From Chelonoidis abingdonii (Eukaryota; Chordata; Testudines; Testudinidae), in assembly GCF_003597395.2 (NCBI RefSeq), contig NC_133776.1, forward strand, positions 34,042,155 to 34,106,154: a stretch of DNA of 64,000 nucleotides, written 5' to 3'. The position numbers and the translations under genes are program-made. The notes below the pieces were generated by a model. That model was given only the letters and a program-made list of their open reading frames with translations. It was not told the origin of the DNA and ran no database searches. Every line of letters begins with the position of its first letter. Within the stretch, counting starts at the first letter, position 1. Shown here in pieces: positions 45,251 through 57,900 of the stretch.

Positions 45251-48200
45251 AGACTGTTTAAGAAACTGTTACCTCCTGCAACAGATGCCAGAGTCCTGTT
45301 CCAGTCACAGCATTGTTCCACTGCCTACCAGAAATCTGGTATCTCCATATAATATTAATTAATAATAAAAATCTGGGCCCTTGCAAGTCAGCTTGTGGTT
45401 ACGGAAGAATTAGTGACCTGAGTCAGAATATATGCTGAGAGAATCATGCCTTATTTTTACTTACACCCATATGTACGTGTCCATGTGTGTGCATTCACAC
45501 GTACACATCCTGGAATGACACAGCCAGACAACTTTCAGTGCAATTGCTTCTTGCAAGAACTTCAGCCCAGCACCACTGCCTGATTCCAGAAAGCAACTCT
45601 GCTTTAGAAATTGATACTAGCCCAGGGGCAGGAAGCAAACATTCCTGCTGATGCTGTTCCTTCTCTTAAAAGAGGGCTCTGCTTAAAAAAAAACAAAAAA
45701 AAACCTTGGGCATAACTAAAATTACCAACAACAAATTTTAAGAATCAATACCAGTATTAAACCTCAAGAAATTAAAAAAAAAAGCATGGTTTTTTTTTTG
45801 TTTTTTTTTTTTTTTGAGGGATCTGGAGACTAGAATGTGTGGGTAAGAGGGGGGAGGGTGGCATTTTAATTTTTTGCAATTCCCCCTGCACATATCCTGT
45901 GTGAGACAAATATTATCGTCCACTCTCCCAAACTTATTGGGGTATGGTCATTCTTGCACCTGCTGAAGGAGTTTTTGTCTTTGGATCTGCCTATCCCTTC
46001 CCCAGGAGTTCTGCCCCAACTCTCATCGCTTCAGTTTCCCAACCTCACCTCTACGGTTCCTCATCTCTACTCCCAGGCCAGGTGGCACGCTGTTCCCAGG
46101 CTGAGTATTGCATGGGGGAGGGAACAGAGGCAGAAGAACTGTTCTGTTCATGTTGCTTCCTCCTATGAGAATGGCTTTGGGTTGCTGTGGGGAGGGAGAG
46201 CACTACAGCTCTGCCTACAGCATCTTTGATTGCTCCACTTCCTGGGTACATTAACCAGACAGGCAGTCATGGACAAGGCTAAATTCTCTGGGTTGGAGTG
46301 TCTCTTGTCATTGGAAAAACTGGTGCCAGTCTAGCTCCCACCAGAGTCATGTCTCTTGAGGGGAGGGAACGACCAGGATTGGCAACACAGCAATACTTGC
46401 TCACATGCTGAGAAAAAACGTAACAGAACCATCAGCTAGTGCCTTCTATAACAGTATATTCCATTTCTCTGGGATTCCTGCAGTCTAGATCTCTAGCAGC
46501 CTTGCCTCTTGGTGACTTTGACGGAGACTTTTATGCATTCTCTGTAGGGAGAATTTTTACTCTGGATGTAAGTCAATGATGTTAATGAAATGGCTGTGGA
46601 CAAAATATACTTTTAGTGTACAGGCAGCCTGAAGGAATTCTGTCACTGTTTCGTCATGTAGCTGGAAATCTTATACAGTCTCTCCCATGAACGTCTCAGA
46701 TTTGTGGGTGATTCATGCCCCCCCCCTTGCAGTGGAGGGGAATGCATCAGAGTCATGCTTCTGAAGGGAAACTTGTGCATTAGTTGAACACTGTGCAGTT
46801 GACATACTGTGACTTGGGAAATGCTCCAAACGAAAGATTAGTTGACTTCAGTCTGTGTAGTGCTGGTGCTTTTTGGGGAAACCAGTGGTGGTGGTTCTCT
46901 TGCAGATAATATCTAATATAATGAGATAGGCATGGGACTCCTACTTTGTTCCCTAACACTAATCCCAGGTCTGAGTTATACAGAGTCACTGCGATATGCT
47001 GCAGCTGCACTAGCAGACAAGAGTGCCTAGCATCAGTCTTGCACTTGTCTAGGATTATGATCAGATTACAATGCAACATTGAAATCTGGATGTTGCAAAA
47101 TCCATGTGAGCAGTTGTGATATCCTAAGGAAGAGAGGCAAAAGCCTGTGAAAGGCTCTGGGAACGTTGATGTTATTTAGCAGGCATGAGAAATCTAACTG
47201 GTCAAGGTCGGATCCACGAGGACTAATGTTGAATGAGATGCATAACACTGCTTTTAATAATCTCTAGTACTGGTTTTGAATATCTGCTATTCAAAATACC
47301 TCTTACTAATATGAGAACACAAGCTTTTAAAATTACTTCAATGGCTGCGCTAAGTGCTGAGCTATGCTTCAGCACTCAGCTCTCAAAACCTGAGCTTAAA
47401 AATACCCCTTAAAACAGATATTCAAGTATGATAGTTTAACAGATATAGCTGTCCAAGTGGTGGTTTGAACTTCTGACACTTTGGGCCTTAACCAGTTTTC
47501 CTGTCCTTTCTACTTTCATATAAGTAATGCTGTATTCTTTGTTCCAGCTGTTTTGCTTTTGAATTTTAAAATTATGGATGGAGTCATAAGTAAAAACAGG
47601 CTTACTGACCACAGTTCAGTTGGTATCAGCTTGCCTACATAAACAAAATAGCATAATTTGCCACAATATGAGGTACTCCTTTTTTCTCTGTTTAGGAACT
47701 GAGCAAGCATGAATCTCAAAATATTTCTGTCCAAGGACGTTGGCAGGGCAGTATGGGGTCTTTCTCTTTGAGGTCACTGGCAAAGCCGTATTTAGAAAGG
47801 TCAGATATGTGAGAATGTTGTAGGCTTCCCAAGATTAAGTATAAAGGCATCGTGTACCTATTTTCCTTGAGTAAGTGTTTCTTGAGTTGATTATCTTAGG
47901 GTAAGTTTCTCTCTAGCAATTGTAAATTCAGTGCTCTCAACAACTTTAGAAACCGATCAGATTTCATCTGATCTCCAAACAAGAATTTCTGGCTAATGAC
48001 TGGGTCTCGTATGCTGAATGGTTATATGTTTATCTAATTCACACATGTATGCAGAAGTTTAACATTTTTAAACTACTGTACTTGTAAAGCATTGCTTCTC
48101 CCAGGAATTGGCAGCAATACAACTGTGCCACCTCTCTCCATAAGGAAATGTACAATTCTCGGACACTTGTTTAGTTGTTTAAGTTAATGTATGTAGGTAC

Positions 48201-48353
48201 CAAGAATGCATTTCTCCTAAATATGTTTATAAATGCTGTGGGTTTTAGACAGTCCATGTCCTACCTCTTTCCATGAAAGCATCACCAAAAACTAAATGTT
48301 CTTTTCTAGAAAAAATGAATATAGAATGTCATGCTGACTAAATGTAACTAATA
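45251..48353. other. Unassigned intronic sequence
   Basis: About 3.1 kb with A/T tracts near 45685 and 45790-45815. Predicted frames carry no recognisable domain. No repeat family was named with confidence. Confidence 0.4.
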
Positions 48354-48361
48354 CATATTGA

Positions 48362-49195
48362 CGGGTGGATTTGATTTAAATCACTAGTTACTTGATTTAA
48401 TCGTGGTTTTCTATATAAAAGTGCTTTCTTGTTGGTTGTGTTAACCTTAATACATATTCTTCACAACTCATGCTGTATTAGGGGGAGAACATGACCAGAC
48501 AAACATTTACACTGTTTTATTTAACTAAAACAATATTATGGAGTCTGGATTTTTTTTTCTTCAACCGCAAACATATTTTTACAAAACAAACATATGTCCC
48601 TCACTTCTTACATTTATCTCATGACTTCTCCTTGTCCATAGCTCTACCGCCCCCAACAATTTTCAGTTCATTGAACTTTTTCAAACTTTGCACTTTTAGA
48701 GAGAGGTAAGGGATTGACTGTGTGTATACAAATTTGCAGAGGGACAATAGATTTGAGGTCTGTTATTTCTCACCTCTCTATTTTAAGACACTTTTGCTGT
48801 TAACAAGCATGTTTCCTCTGGGGAGACAAATCCACAGTTTGAGAACTGCGAAATTAAGCATCTCTGATGGTATCTTGTAGACTGCGCACTGTGTCCCATT
48901 GGGTAGGTTAACCTAAGTAGTCTATACAGAAGACTGTGGAACCCCATAAGATTGGGTCCCAAATCCATGAACTATCGGAACACCTTTTTACAAAACTCTT
49001 CTTAAATATTACATGAATATATTGTCTCATACTATAGAATTAAAATTTATAATCCCTATTCCATAAAGATACATTTTAGCTCAAAGATATCTTAATTAAA
49101 ACTATCTTTAGATAGATTCCCCCCCCTCAAAAATACGCTTTAAATAAAATCTGATTTTTGTTTTTAAAGAAAATCCTTGATTTTTATCCACCCTG
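48362..49195. mobile_element. Non-autonomous hAT-type transposon (834 bp)
   Basis: Starts CGGGTGGATTTGATTTAAATC and ends ttgatttttatccaccctg. Flanking octamers catattga (48354-48361) and catactga (49196-49203) match at 7 of 8. Same family as 15641-17205, without the nested LTR. It ends only about 160 bp before the TRIP12 exon acceptor. Confidence 0.85.
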
Positions 49196-49360
49196 CATAC
49201 TGAGCGGTAATGAGGTTTATCTTTTAGAGTATCACTTGACTTGGAACAGACTTAAGCCTTCCATTCCATGAAGACACTTTTTCTTACTTAATAATGTAGT
49301 ATCTTCAAGAATCCTTTTCTGTGTCTAAATATATCGACTTTTTTTTTTTTCTTACAGTGA

Positions 49361-49505
<145 letters not shown>

Positions 49506-50049
49506 TAAGATCGCTATTAGCTACAAGTATATTTGCCTTTTGTTCAGAGTTTCTCATATATATTAGTATGTAAATGCAGCATGACTTAATGCTATTAAAT
49601 TCAGTCTTTCGAGATCTGTAATCCTAATAACTGGAATTGCTGTGACTTCATAAATGTTTTTCCTAAAATTACAGCTGCAGTGCTGTTGTAGGCTGAAGTG
49701 ATCAGGTGAAGTGTGAAATATGGAATCCTGATTACATATAATCTTCCAGCTATCATGAGATCTAGACATAAAAAGTGAAAATACATAATTTGTTCTCCAG
49801 AGCCACGTAGCCCAAGAGTGATTGTGAACTCCAAAAAAACAGAATCCATCCAGACTACCCAAAAAAAGGATTTATTTACATATCTCTATTACAGCAGGTA
49901 GACGGTGTGAACACCATTTCAGGTTAACTTACTCCTTTAAATGGGACAAGTGACTGATGTAATTCTTTCTCTTTTAGCAAGTGAAAATACCTGCTTGTGC
50001 AGTGTCAAAGCATTTTATTGTGTGAGAAGGCCTGTTTGATCACACATTA

Positions 50050-52149
50050 GATATTCGGCTACTTTGAGGTGTTTTTGAGAAACTAATCTTGAATTTAAGA
50101 GTCAACATACAAAGCTGACTAACCAGAGGACTGCTGCCTTGTACTGTACACACAGAAAGAGTGGTTCTTAGGACTCAAGAAGGCATATGGTCATGTTTTG
50201 GTCTATCCAATTATATAAACAGCAGTATGGTCTACATCTCCTTGGTTGGCTGTTCCTTTTTGACCAGGACAAGGAAATCCAGGTTCACTTTGTTCAAGAT
50301 GCAACTTTAACCATCAGTAAGGCACTTTGGACCCCAAGGAACAAGAATCTGTCTTCAAGATAGAACTGGTCTTAAGTCCTAGTCAGCCATTGCCTTTGCC
50401 AGCACCATGCAACACCCAGCATTGGTGCCTGCATTCGTGGCACTGTCAGGCAAGGATTTGGGGCAACTGTAAACCACCTTATCAGTGACCACACTGGCAG
50501 CAAAGACCAGTATTGCCTCCTCACCGAGGCAGGGGAGATCCAAACACCAGGCTGTATAGACTCCTCATACAGATTCCCCTCTTCCATTCTTAAGACATAA
50601 GGGGGAGCACTAAGCTGTCTCATTCAACAAGGAGATGTGATGCTTTCTCAATCTGTGGCTCTTTTCTCTAAAGGTACAAGACATTTTCTACCCAACAATT
50701 CTGGCGACCTTGAATCACCAGCATTGACATTGGTACTAGTACTGACATCGGCATGGATAACAGAAACCTTAATGGTACTGGCTGATTTCAACGTGCAAAG
50801 AGAGTGCTATGTTTCTCGCACTGATGTCATAGCCCTGGTCTCTTGGTGCCACAGTCACCTTAAATTTGAGTGTGTCATGGTATAAATCCCCACTCTGAAC
50901 CTTAGCGTCCAAGAGATGGGGTACCAGCAGGAATTCCTCTAAGCTTTATTACCAGCTTAGAACTTGTAGTGCTGCCACCAACCAGGAATTCCAGTGCCTG
51001 GTACACTCTGGTCCCCCCAAAACCTTGCCCGGGGAACCCCAAGACCCAGATCCTCTGGATCTTAACACAAGGAAAGTAAACCCTTTCCCCCACCGTTGCC
51101 TCTCTCAGGCTTCCTGTCCCTGGGTTACCCTGGAAGATCACTGTGATTCAAACTCCTTGAATCTTAAACAGAGAGGAAAATGCACCTTCCCCCCCCTCCC
51201 AGACTCTCCTTGAGAGAGACAGTAATCCTAACACAGAGAAATTAGCCCCTCTCTCTCCCCCTTCCCTGCTTTCTCCCCACCAATTCCCTGGCGAATCCAG
51301 ACCTTGTCTCCTGGGGTCTCACACCAGAATAAAAAAACAATCAGGTTCTTAAACAAGAAAAGCTTTTAATTAAAGAGAGAAAAACAGTAAAAAATTTTCT
51401 TTGTAAATTTAAGATGGAATATTTTATAGGGTCTTTCAGCTATAGACACTGGTATACTTAGGCTGGGAAGGTATTCCAAGTACAAATTAAAATCCTTTCA
51501 GTGAAATACAAATTTGAACTCCTTCCAGCCAAATAAACATTTGCAAATAAAGAAAACAAACATAAGCCTAACTCACCTTATCTACCTAGTACCCACTATT
51601 CTCAACTTTATAAGAGCCGGTATCGGAGAGATTGGAGAGAAACCTGGTTGCACGTCTGGTCCCTCTGAGCCCTCAGAGTGAACAACAACCAAATTCTAAC
51701 AGCACACACACCAACTTCCCTCCCTCAAGATTTGAAAGTATTCTGTCCCCTGATTGGTCCTCTGGTCAGGTGACAGCCAGGCTTACTGAACTTCTTAACC
51801 ATTTATAGTCAAAAGAGATATAAAGTACTTCTGTTGTATTAACTCCTACTATCTGTTTATGACAGAGTATCACCTCTGCGGGAAGCTTATTCATTTCCTT
51901 CACCAGGGCACACTTTCTCTCCACTTTATCAGGGAAACTTTTCCTCTTTGATCACGCTAATCAATGAGGGAGCCTCTCTACAGACCAGGGACTTGAATTT
52001 CAGAGCCCTGTCTCATCCACTTGAGGCATGAAACTGGCCTGGTCAGTCATACTGGAATCAGTCTTATCCCTATAATGCTCCACCTTGACCCTGTTGGATG
52101 TACTGGGGACCTACATCCAGGAGTTGCCCTGCATCCTATTGGTCAAAAA
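50050..52149 (+). mobile_element. Older DIRS-type element, left part (gag region), interrupted by LTR
   Basis: Weakly recognisable gag-type sequence: attggtactagtactgacatcg and cggcatggataacag near 50733, and on the far side of the LTR a frame with YWGPTSRSCPASYWSKKYRN up to about 52160, where the younger DIRS begins. Its continuation picks up after 57900, so the younger element appears to have inserted into it. The left boundary is a guess. Confidence 0.45.
50873..51864. mobile_element. Solo LTR (992 bp) inside the older DIRS relic
   Basis: Runs TGTCATGGTATAAATC ... CTGTTTATGACA; the ends themselves are an inverted TGTCAT/ATGACA. Flanked by gagtg (50868-50872) and gagta (51865-51869), a 4 of 5 match. 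No internal coding region is present. The sequence is one I recognise as a common turtle LTR; the family and strand are not settled. Confidence 0.75.
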
Positions 52150-53849
52150 AATATAGGAATTTCTTCAAGTGCTCGCTCATGTCTATTCCATTCTGGGTGT
52201 GTGTGGGCCCACATACACAGTTGTTAAATACCACTAAAGCAAATATCTCCATGGGACCAGCTGTGGTGCCCTCTGGAGTGCTAAGCTCATGTGGCAATAT
52301 ATCAAGTGCCACTGGCCCTACGCCCTCTGTTCCTTCTTACTGCCTGGGACAGTTGGTTGGAGCATCTGGTCTTGCTTAGCACTTCTTCACTGTTTAGACA
52401 ATTCTCCTTTGTGTTCAGTTGAGTGATTAGTTAGCTGTTCGGTATTTTTAATAGTAGTCAAGTAGTTAAAGTCCCTGCTGGGACTTTGTCCCAGAGCAAG
52501 GCATGCCCTGCTCTCCAGACTTCAAGCCATATCCTAGTGCAGCCAGCTGATGACCATCAGTGACCCTCATGATAGCTGTTTAAAGTTCTTGGGAGAGTTG
52601 CATAGAAAAAACTGCCAGATCTGCAAAAACGTTTGTCCCTGGACTCGGAATGGGACATTCGATTGAGGGCCTGTCTCATGGAGGCTGATCTGTGCCTGGA
52701 ATCAGAGCCCTTGCACTCTGACTCCAAGCCCGGTACTTCAGTATCAGCATGCAGAGCACTGCCAGTGGCGGAATCCACCCAGCACTGTTGCCCCCTTGCC
52801 GGTGCCAGAGAAGCAGTCTAGGTCAACTTGTCCGCAGGCATTACACAAGAAGGAAAGTTCAGGCAAAGGACCTGTTTGGCCTCGTGCCTGCCACACAGGC
52901 TCTCGGGGGTACCACTATGGTCAGACCCTTTAGCCCAGCCAGGGACCTGCCTCTGACTCCAGGGCACTGTAGGGGGTCCTCGCCCATTGCAGGGCCATCT
53001 GCGCCTGAAGTGGGCCCAGTGGCCAAAGAACAGTTAGGCTGACTGATACTGCAGGCGCTTGGCTGTGTATGGCAGATCCCTCCAAGACACTGGTACTGAC
53101 GATTAAGTTATGGACCCGCCCCCGAAGGCAGTGGAGTGTCCCCATCCCCGGACTGCAAACATCATTTCCCTTTGCCATGGCCAAGGATCCTGATACCATA
53201 GCCTTGGTCTCCGGCCAGGAGGCCCAGAGCTACAATGCCATGGTTCCCACCAACAAGACGTGGGACTCCGGAGTCACTATGCTGATCCCTGTATTCACAG
53301 TACTGTGGTCCTCCCGCCAGAGATTGCCAAGTGCTGATTGCCATTGCCTCGCAGATCTCCCAGGCATTAGTCCCCACTAGTATGGGACTGTTCCTGTTCA
53401 TGGCACCAATCACTGGGGCCCTGGTACCATTCTTTGGGCAGGCAGCAGCCTTGGCTGTCTTCATACCAGTCGCCAATGAGGGTCAGTCAACAGGCTCAAG
53501 CTTAGACCTCTCCACCCTGGTCACCAGAAGGACAGTGGTTTGGGTCAAAGGACCAGTTCAGTGCCCTCCCCCCACCCCAAAAGGAGGTGTGTGTGTGTGT
53601 GAATCATCTTCTTGCTGGGAACCCACCAAGATGCCTGCAGCACTGGCATTGGGTTGAGGGCAATGGCCCACCCAGTGGCAATAAAGGAACACTTGGAGGT
53701 GTACCTGTTATGCTGGTACCATTGCTCCACTGCTTCTTCCAGGCTGCATCGGACAGGCTACACCCAGCACAGCTGGCACCAGAGTCAAGGCCTGGTGCCA
53801 AATCTAAAGTGGCAACTTCACAGGAGGCCCTAGTGGCCATAAAGCAGCC

Positions 53850-54830
53850 CAGTGGAGCAAGGGGAAGCCACCCTCTGGTGGTGCAGTTGTCCTCATTGTC
53901 CCTGGACGAGGGCCGTCACAACCTCACAAACCAATAGCCCAATGACTTTGAGGGTGGCTGCCAACCTGAATTTGGAGGTCAAGCAGCTAGCTAAGGAGTC
54001 CGACTTCTTCAATGTCCTCCTCTCCTCTGCCTCAGCCCAGGTCGCATGGCTCACTCTGAAGAGTGCTGAAAATTGCCAAGTCTGTATGGCAGACCCATTT
54101 TCTGTTCTGCTCACATCCAAGAAGGTGGAAAAGTACTATGTCCCCCCAAAGGGGTTTGAATACCTGTGTACGCACCCTCCCACGGGGTCCCTGGTTGTGT
54201 CTGCTGTCAACGAGAGGGCCAGGCAAGTGGCACCCCCAAGAATAGAGATGCCAAGAGGCTGGTCTTATTTGGTGGAAAGATTTTATTCAACAGTCAGCCT
54301 CCAATTTAGGATATCTAGCCATCAGGCCCTACTTGGCAGATACAATTTAAACCTGTGGGACTCCCATCAGCAAGTTCAAGGAGAGCCTTCTACAGTATTG
54401 GGCTCAAGAACTTGCCACCTTGGCAGAAGAGGGCAAGTCTGTGGCCAGAGGTGCCCTCCAGATGGCCTGGGATGCCAAGGACGTGCTGTCCAGGGTGGTC
54501 ACCTCCTGTGATAACCATGAGGCGCAGCTCCTGGTTACAGACCTCTGGGCTGTCCCAGGACATGTAAACTACCCTCCAGGACTTGCCTTTCAAGGAAACG
54601 GGGCTATTGTCTGAGCTAACTGATGCAAGGCTCCATGTCCTTAAAGACTCCTGGGCCACCCTCCGCTCCTTGGGCCTGCATATTCCTCAGGAGGCTAGAA
54701 AGCTGTTCTGCCCCCCGTGTCCTCCACTGTCATTGAGGCTCTGGGGTGCCCCTCAGTCTGGCTCCTATTACAAGGACAGAGGTAAAGTGACGCCACCAGT
54801 AGTCATCTTGTCTTCCTGCCCAGCCTAGGC
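53850..54830 (+). pseudogene. DIRS gag-like protein, broken
   Basis: The 219-codon frame at 53852-54511 contains NLNLEVKQLAKESDFF, VEKYYVPPKGFEYLCTHPP and GSLVVSAVNERARQ, a conserved stretch of vertebrate DIRS gag. It continues in a shifted frame through LVERFYSTVSLQFRIS, LLGRYNLNLWDS and, near 54583-54700, LPFKETGLLSELTDARLHVL and LRSLGLHIPQEARK. A structural, particle-forming role is inferred from the position before RT. Confidence 0.75.
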
Positions 54831-54872
54831 CTTCCAGGGACCAAAGGAGCCAAAAGCAGTCATTTTGAGGGT

Positions 54873-55640
54873 GTGCTGGAGGATGATGCCCAGTCAATGT
54901 GCCCGATCCACTTCCTGTCTTTCTTAGCCGCCTCTGACCTTTGTAGTCGGCCTGGTCTCATATCACATTGGACCACTGGGTGCTGCACAGTGTTTTGGTC
55001 AGGCTATGCCCTGCAATTTATAGCTGACCAACCCTTCCAGCCCCTTTTTCCATTCCTCTTTGGGTACCCTTCTCACGAGCAGCTCCTCATTCAGGAGGTT
55101 GAAAACCTTCTGTGCCTGGGGACAGTAGAAGTTCTGTGGAACATGGAAAGAAGAGGATTCTACTCCTGCTACTTCCTAATTTTGAAGGCAAAAGGGGGCC
55201 TCAGACCTATTCTAGGCCTGCATTGCCTCAAGTCTCAAGAAATTGAAGGCCAGAAAGACCATGCAACACTTCATCATCGCCTCCTGGATCCGGGAGACTG
55301 GTATATCGGCCTCGATTTTAAAGGACATATACTTCCATAGTTCCCTTTTCCTAGGGCACTGGCACTTCCTCCACTTCATGCTAGGTCAGTGCCATTTCCA
55401 GTTCACAGCGATGCCTTTCGGTCTCTCGTTTGGCCCCAAGAGTGTTCACAAAGTGTATAGCACCAGTGGCCGCTTACCTGCAACCTCAGGGAGTCCAAAT
55501 CTACCCATACCTTGACAATTGGTTGGTTGACAAGGGGCCGGTTGGATCAGGTGCGGTGGCATCTTGACCTGATCTGTTCCACCTGTCGCATCCTAGGCCT
55601 AGTAATGAATGAAGGTCAACCCTTGACTCCAGTGCAATGC
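54873..55640 (+). pseudogene. DIRS reverse transcriptase, broken, YLDN at active site
   Basis: Remnants in order: FLFGYPSHEQLLIQEVENLL, RRGFYSCYFLILKAKGGLRP, ILGLHCLKSQ, LDPGDWYIGLDFKGHI, HFQFTAMPFGLSFGPKS and IYPYLDNWLVDKG (about 55499-55531). In DIRS RT the catalytic box is YLDD; here the second Asp codon is aat (55517-55519), so it reads YLDN. Frame shifts separate the blocks. Confidence 0.85.
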
Positions 55641-55703
55641 ACTGTTCGGGGCAGTACTCTACTCTAGCCAGAGCCTTTCTCCCTGAGACTTTGATTCCAA
55701 GCC

Positions 55704-56724
55704 ATGGTGAACCTCATCCTGTCTCTGCGAGCCCAGCCACTCGCCACCACCCACGAATGCCTGGGACTGTTAGGTCACATGGTGACATGCATTTACGTGG
55801 TCTGGTGCACGCGACTCTGTCTCAGGCCCCTATCCACATGGCTGGGGCTGGTCTATATCCCCAGCCGGCACAGCATGGACCAGGATTCTGGACTGCGTAC
55901 TGTGTTCTCTCACCTGGTGGCAAGATCCCACGTCGGTGCTGGAAGGAGTCCCCTTCATGGCCCCAGTCTCATCGGTGACTCTCTTGTATCTGATGCTTCA
56001 GACCTAGGATGGGGAGCCCATCTGGGCAATCGCAGTACGCAAGGTTGTTGGTCCAGTCACAGTTGGTCCCTGCACATCAACGTCCAGGAACTCAGGGCAG
56101 TTTGCCTAGCCTCTCAAGCCTTTCTGCCTCACATACAAGTTGTGGTGATGGACAACAGAGCCAGGTTCTGATGGACAACACAGCCAGTCTTCTATATCCA
56201 CAGGCAGAGCAGAACCCTCTGCAAAGAAGTTCTCTAGCTCTGGAACATCTGTCTGCAGCACGACAGACATCTCATAGCCTCTGACCTCCCAGGGGCCTAG
56301 GATGCTTGGGCAGACCGCCTCAGCAGGACTTTCTTGTCTCACAAGGAGTTGTTCCTTCACCCAGATGTGGTCAGTTCTGTCTTCCACAAGTGGGGAATTC
56401 CCTGGGTGGACCTATTTGTATCCAGGCAGAACAGGAAATACCACTTTTTCTGCTTTGTTTCAGGGCATGGATGGAGGATCACTGTCGGATGCCTTCCTGC
56501 TCCCATGGTTGGGGACTCTGATGTACGCCTTCCCTCCAGTGCCATTGCTGATCAGGGTCCTCATGAAGGTTAAGCAGGACATGGTGAAGGTCATCCTCAG
56601 TGCCGGCATGGCCATGCCAACACTGGTTCAGCACTCAGCTGGACCTCCTGAGCAGCAGCTGGAAGGGGTTGCCACCAAAACCATGGCAGTCTTCTGGACC
56701 CAAACCTGGCAGCACTGCATCTGA
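55704..56724 (+). pseudogene. DIRS RNase H region and linker, broken
   Basis: The frame at 55704-56171 carries CLGLLGHMVTCIYVVWCTRL, then LVSDASDLGWGAHLGNRS, LHINVQELRAVCLASQAF and VVVMDNRARF, giving the D, E, D acidic residues of an RNase H fold. It ends at a stop just after the last D. The following frames hold AWADRLSRTFLSHKELFLHP, VVSSVFHKWGIPWVDLFVSR and LSDAFLLPWLGTLMYAFPPV, the segment that normally joins RNase H to the recombinase. Confidence 0.8.
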
Positions 56725-56859
56725 CAGTTTGGCTGATGTGTGGCTAAATGTGCAGGAGGGGTAGTGCTCAACCCAGATGCAGTGAGTCCAGTTGGGAAGT
56801 AGAAAGGTGGTTCTGGTGGCGGGCTACTTGGCCAAATGGAAGCAGTTTACCTGCTGGAT

Positions 56860-57766
56860 GGCAAATATGTCTGTCGTGAGCAAGCTTCATTGCAACTTAT
56901 TCTAGACTACCTCTGGCATCTCAAGCTCCAGGGCTTGTTGCTCTCATAGATCAAAGTTGATCTAGCAGCCATCTCAGCCTTCCACCTGCTGCTTGAGGGC
57001 AGGTCCAGTTTTCTTTCAAGGTATCACAGCCAAATTCCTTAGAGCCTGGAGAACCTTTTCTCTCACATCCAGGGATCCTCTTTCTCTGTGGGTCTTGAAT
57101 CTGGTGCTGTTGTGGCTCACGTCCCACTTTTGAGCCTCTGGCTTCCTGTTCCTTCCTGGAAGGTCACGCTTCTGGTTGCGGTGATGTTGGCCCATTAGAT
57201 GTCCGAGATTTGGGTGCTCAGCTCAGAACTTCCTTACACGGTCTTGTACAAGGACAGGGTCCAGCTAATACTGCCCCTAGCCTTTCTTTCCAAGGTAGCC
57301 TCTCAATTTCATTTGAGCCAAGATATTTACTTACGGATAGTCTTCTTTCCGAAGCTGCATAAGTCCGAGGAGGAGTGCAGGCTATGTGCCCTGGATGTCA
57401 GGGGGGCTCTGGCCTTCTACATTGGCAGTACAACCATTCCGTAAGACGATGCAGTTATTTGTCGCTGTGGCTGACAGGATGAAAGGTCACCCTGTATCTG
57501 CTCAGAGAATTTCTTCTTGGATCGCTGCCTGCATTCACTTCTGCTATGATCAAGCAAAGGTGCCGCCCTGGCGATTGTCACTGCCCACTCTACTAGGGTG
57601 CAGGTCTCTTTGGCAGCCTTTTTGGCTCAAGTGCCTATTCATGACATCTGTAGGGCAGCCCACCTGGTCATCGGTCCATACCTTTATGTCCCACTATGTG
57701 CTTACCCAGCAGGCCCAGGATGATGCTAGCTTCGGTAGAACAGTACTGCAAGCCGTTAAGTTGTGA
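56860..57766 (+). pseudogene. DIRS tyrosine recombinase, broken
   Basis: The frame at 57199-57444 (LPYTVLYKDRVQLILP, IVFFPKLHKSEEECRL, CALDVRGALAFYI) and the frame at 57386-57766 (VSAQRISSWIAACIHFCYDQ, then WSSVHTFMSHYVLTQQAQDD, ASFGRTVLQAVKL, stop) match the C-terminal half of the DIRS tyrosine recombinase, including the H...Y near the end. The N-terminal part before 57199 is stop-ridden. It would have integrated the circular DNA intermediate. Confidence 0.8.
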
Positions 57767-57802
57767 ACACTGAGCCCATCTCCATAGATATTACTTGTCA
57801 GT

Positions 57803-57900
57803 CACCTAGAATGGAATCAATATGAGCAAGCACTCAAAGAAAAAAAACTATCTACCTTTTTTGTAACTGTTCTTCAAGATGTGTTGCTCATGAACGTTCA
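57803..57900. repeat. DIRS-A 3' inverted terminal structure
   Basis: The complement of 57803-57840 reads ttgagtgcttgctcatattg and attccattctaggtg, matching the 5' end (tcttcaagtgctcgctcatg, tctattccattctgggtg, 52163-52198). A further copy in the 5' orientation, ttcttcaagatgtgttgctcatg, starts at 57869, so the 3' end is itself a near-palindrome with an A/T-rich loop. Confidence 0.75.

Larger units (their letters stand above)
1388..49357 (+). other. TRIP12: TRIP12 intron 1 (inferred, about 48 kb)
   Basis: No coding exon that I can recognise lies between the CpG island and the TRIP12 coding exon, so the interval is read as one large first intron. The acceptor is clear: a T-rich tract and cttacag ending at 49357. 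Most identifiable content is transposable elements, listed separately. The 5' limit depends on the uncertain first exon. Confidence 0.6.
52150..57900 (+). mobile_element. DIRS-type tyrosine-recombinase retrotransposon, near full length
   Basis: Order on the plus strand: inverted terminal repeat (about 52161-52198), gag-like region (53850-54830), reverse transcriptase (54873-55640), RNase H (55704-56330), and tyrosine recombinase (about 56860-57766), then the inverted copy of the 5' terminus (57803-57840) followed by a partial direct copy (57868-57900). This is the architecture of DIRS1-like elements, which integrate with a tyrosine recombinase instead of an integrase and leave no target duplication. 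All frames are broken by stops and shifts, so it is a dead copy, younger than the DIRS it interrupts. Confidence 0.85.
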
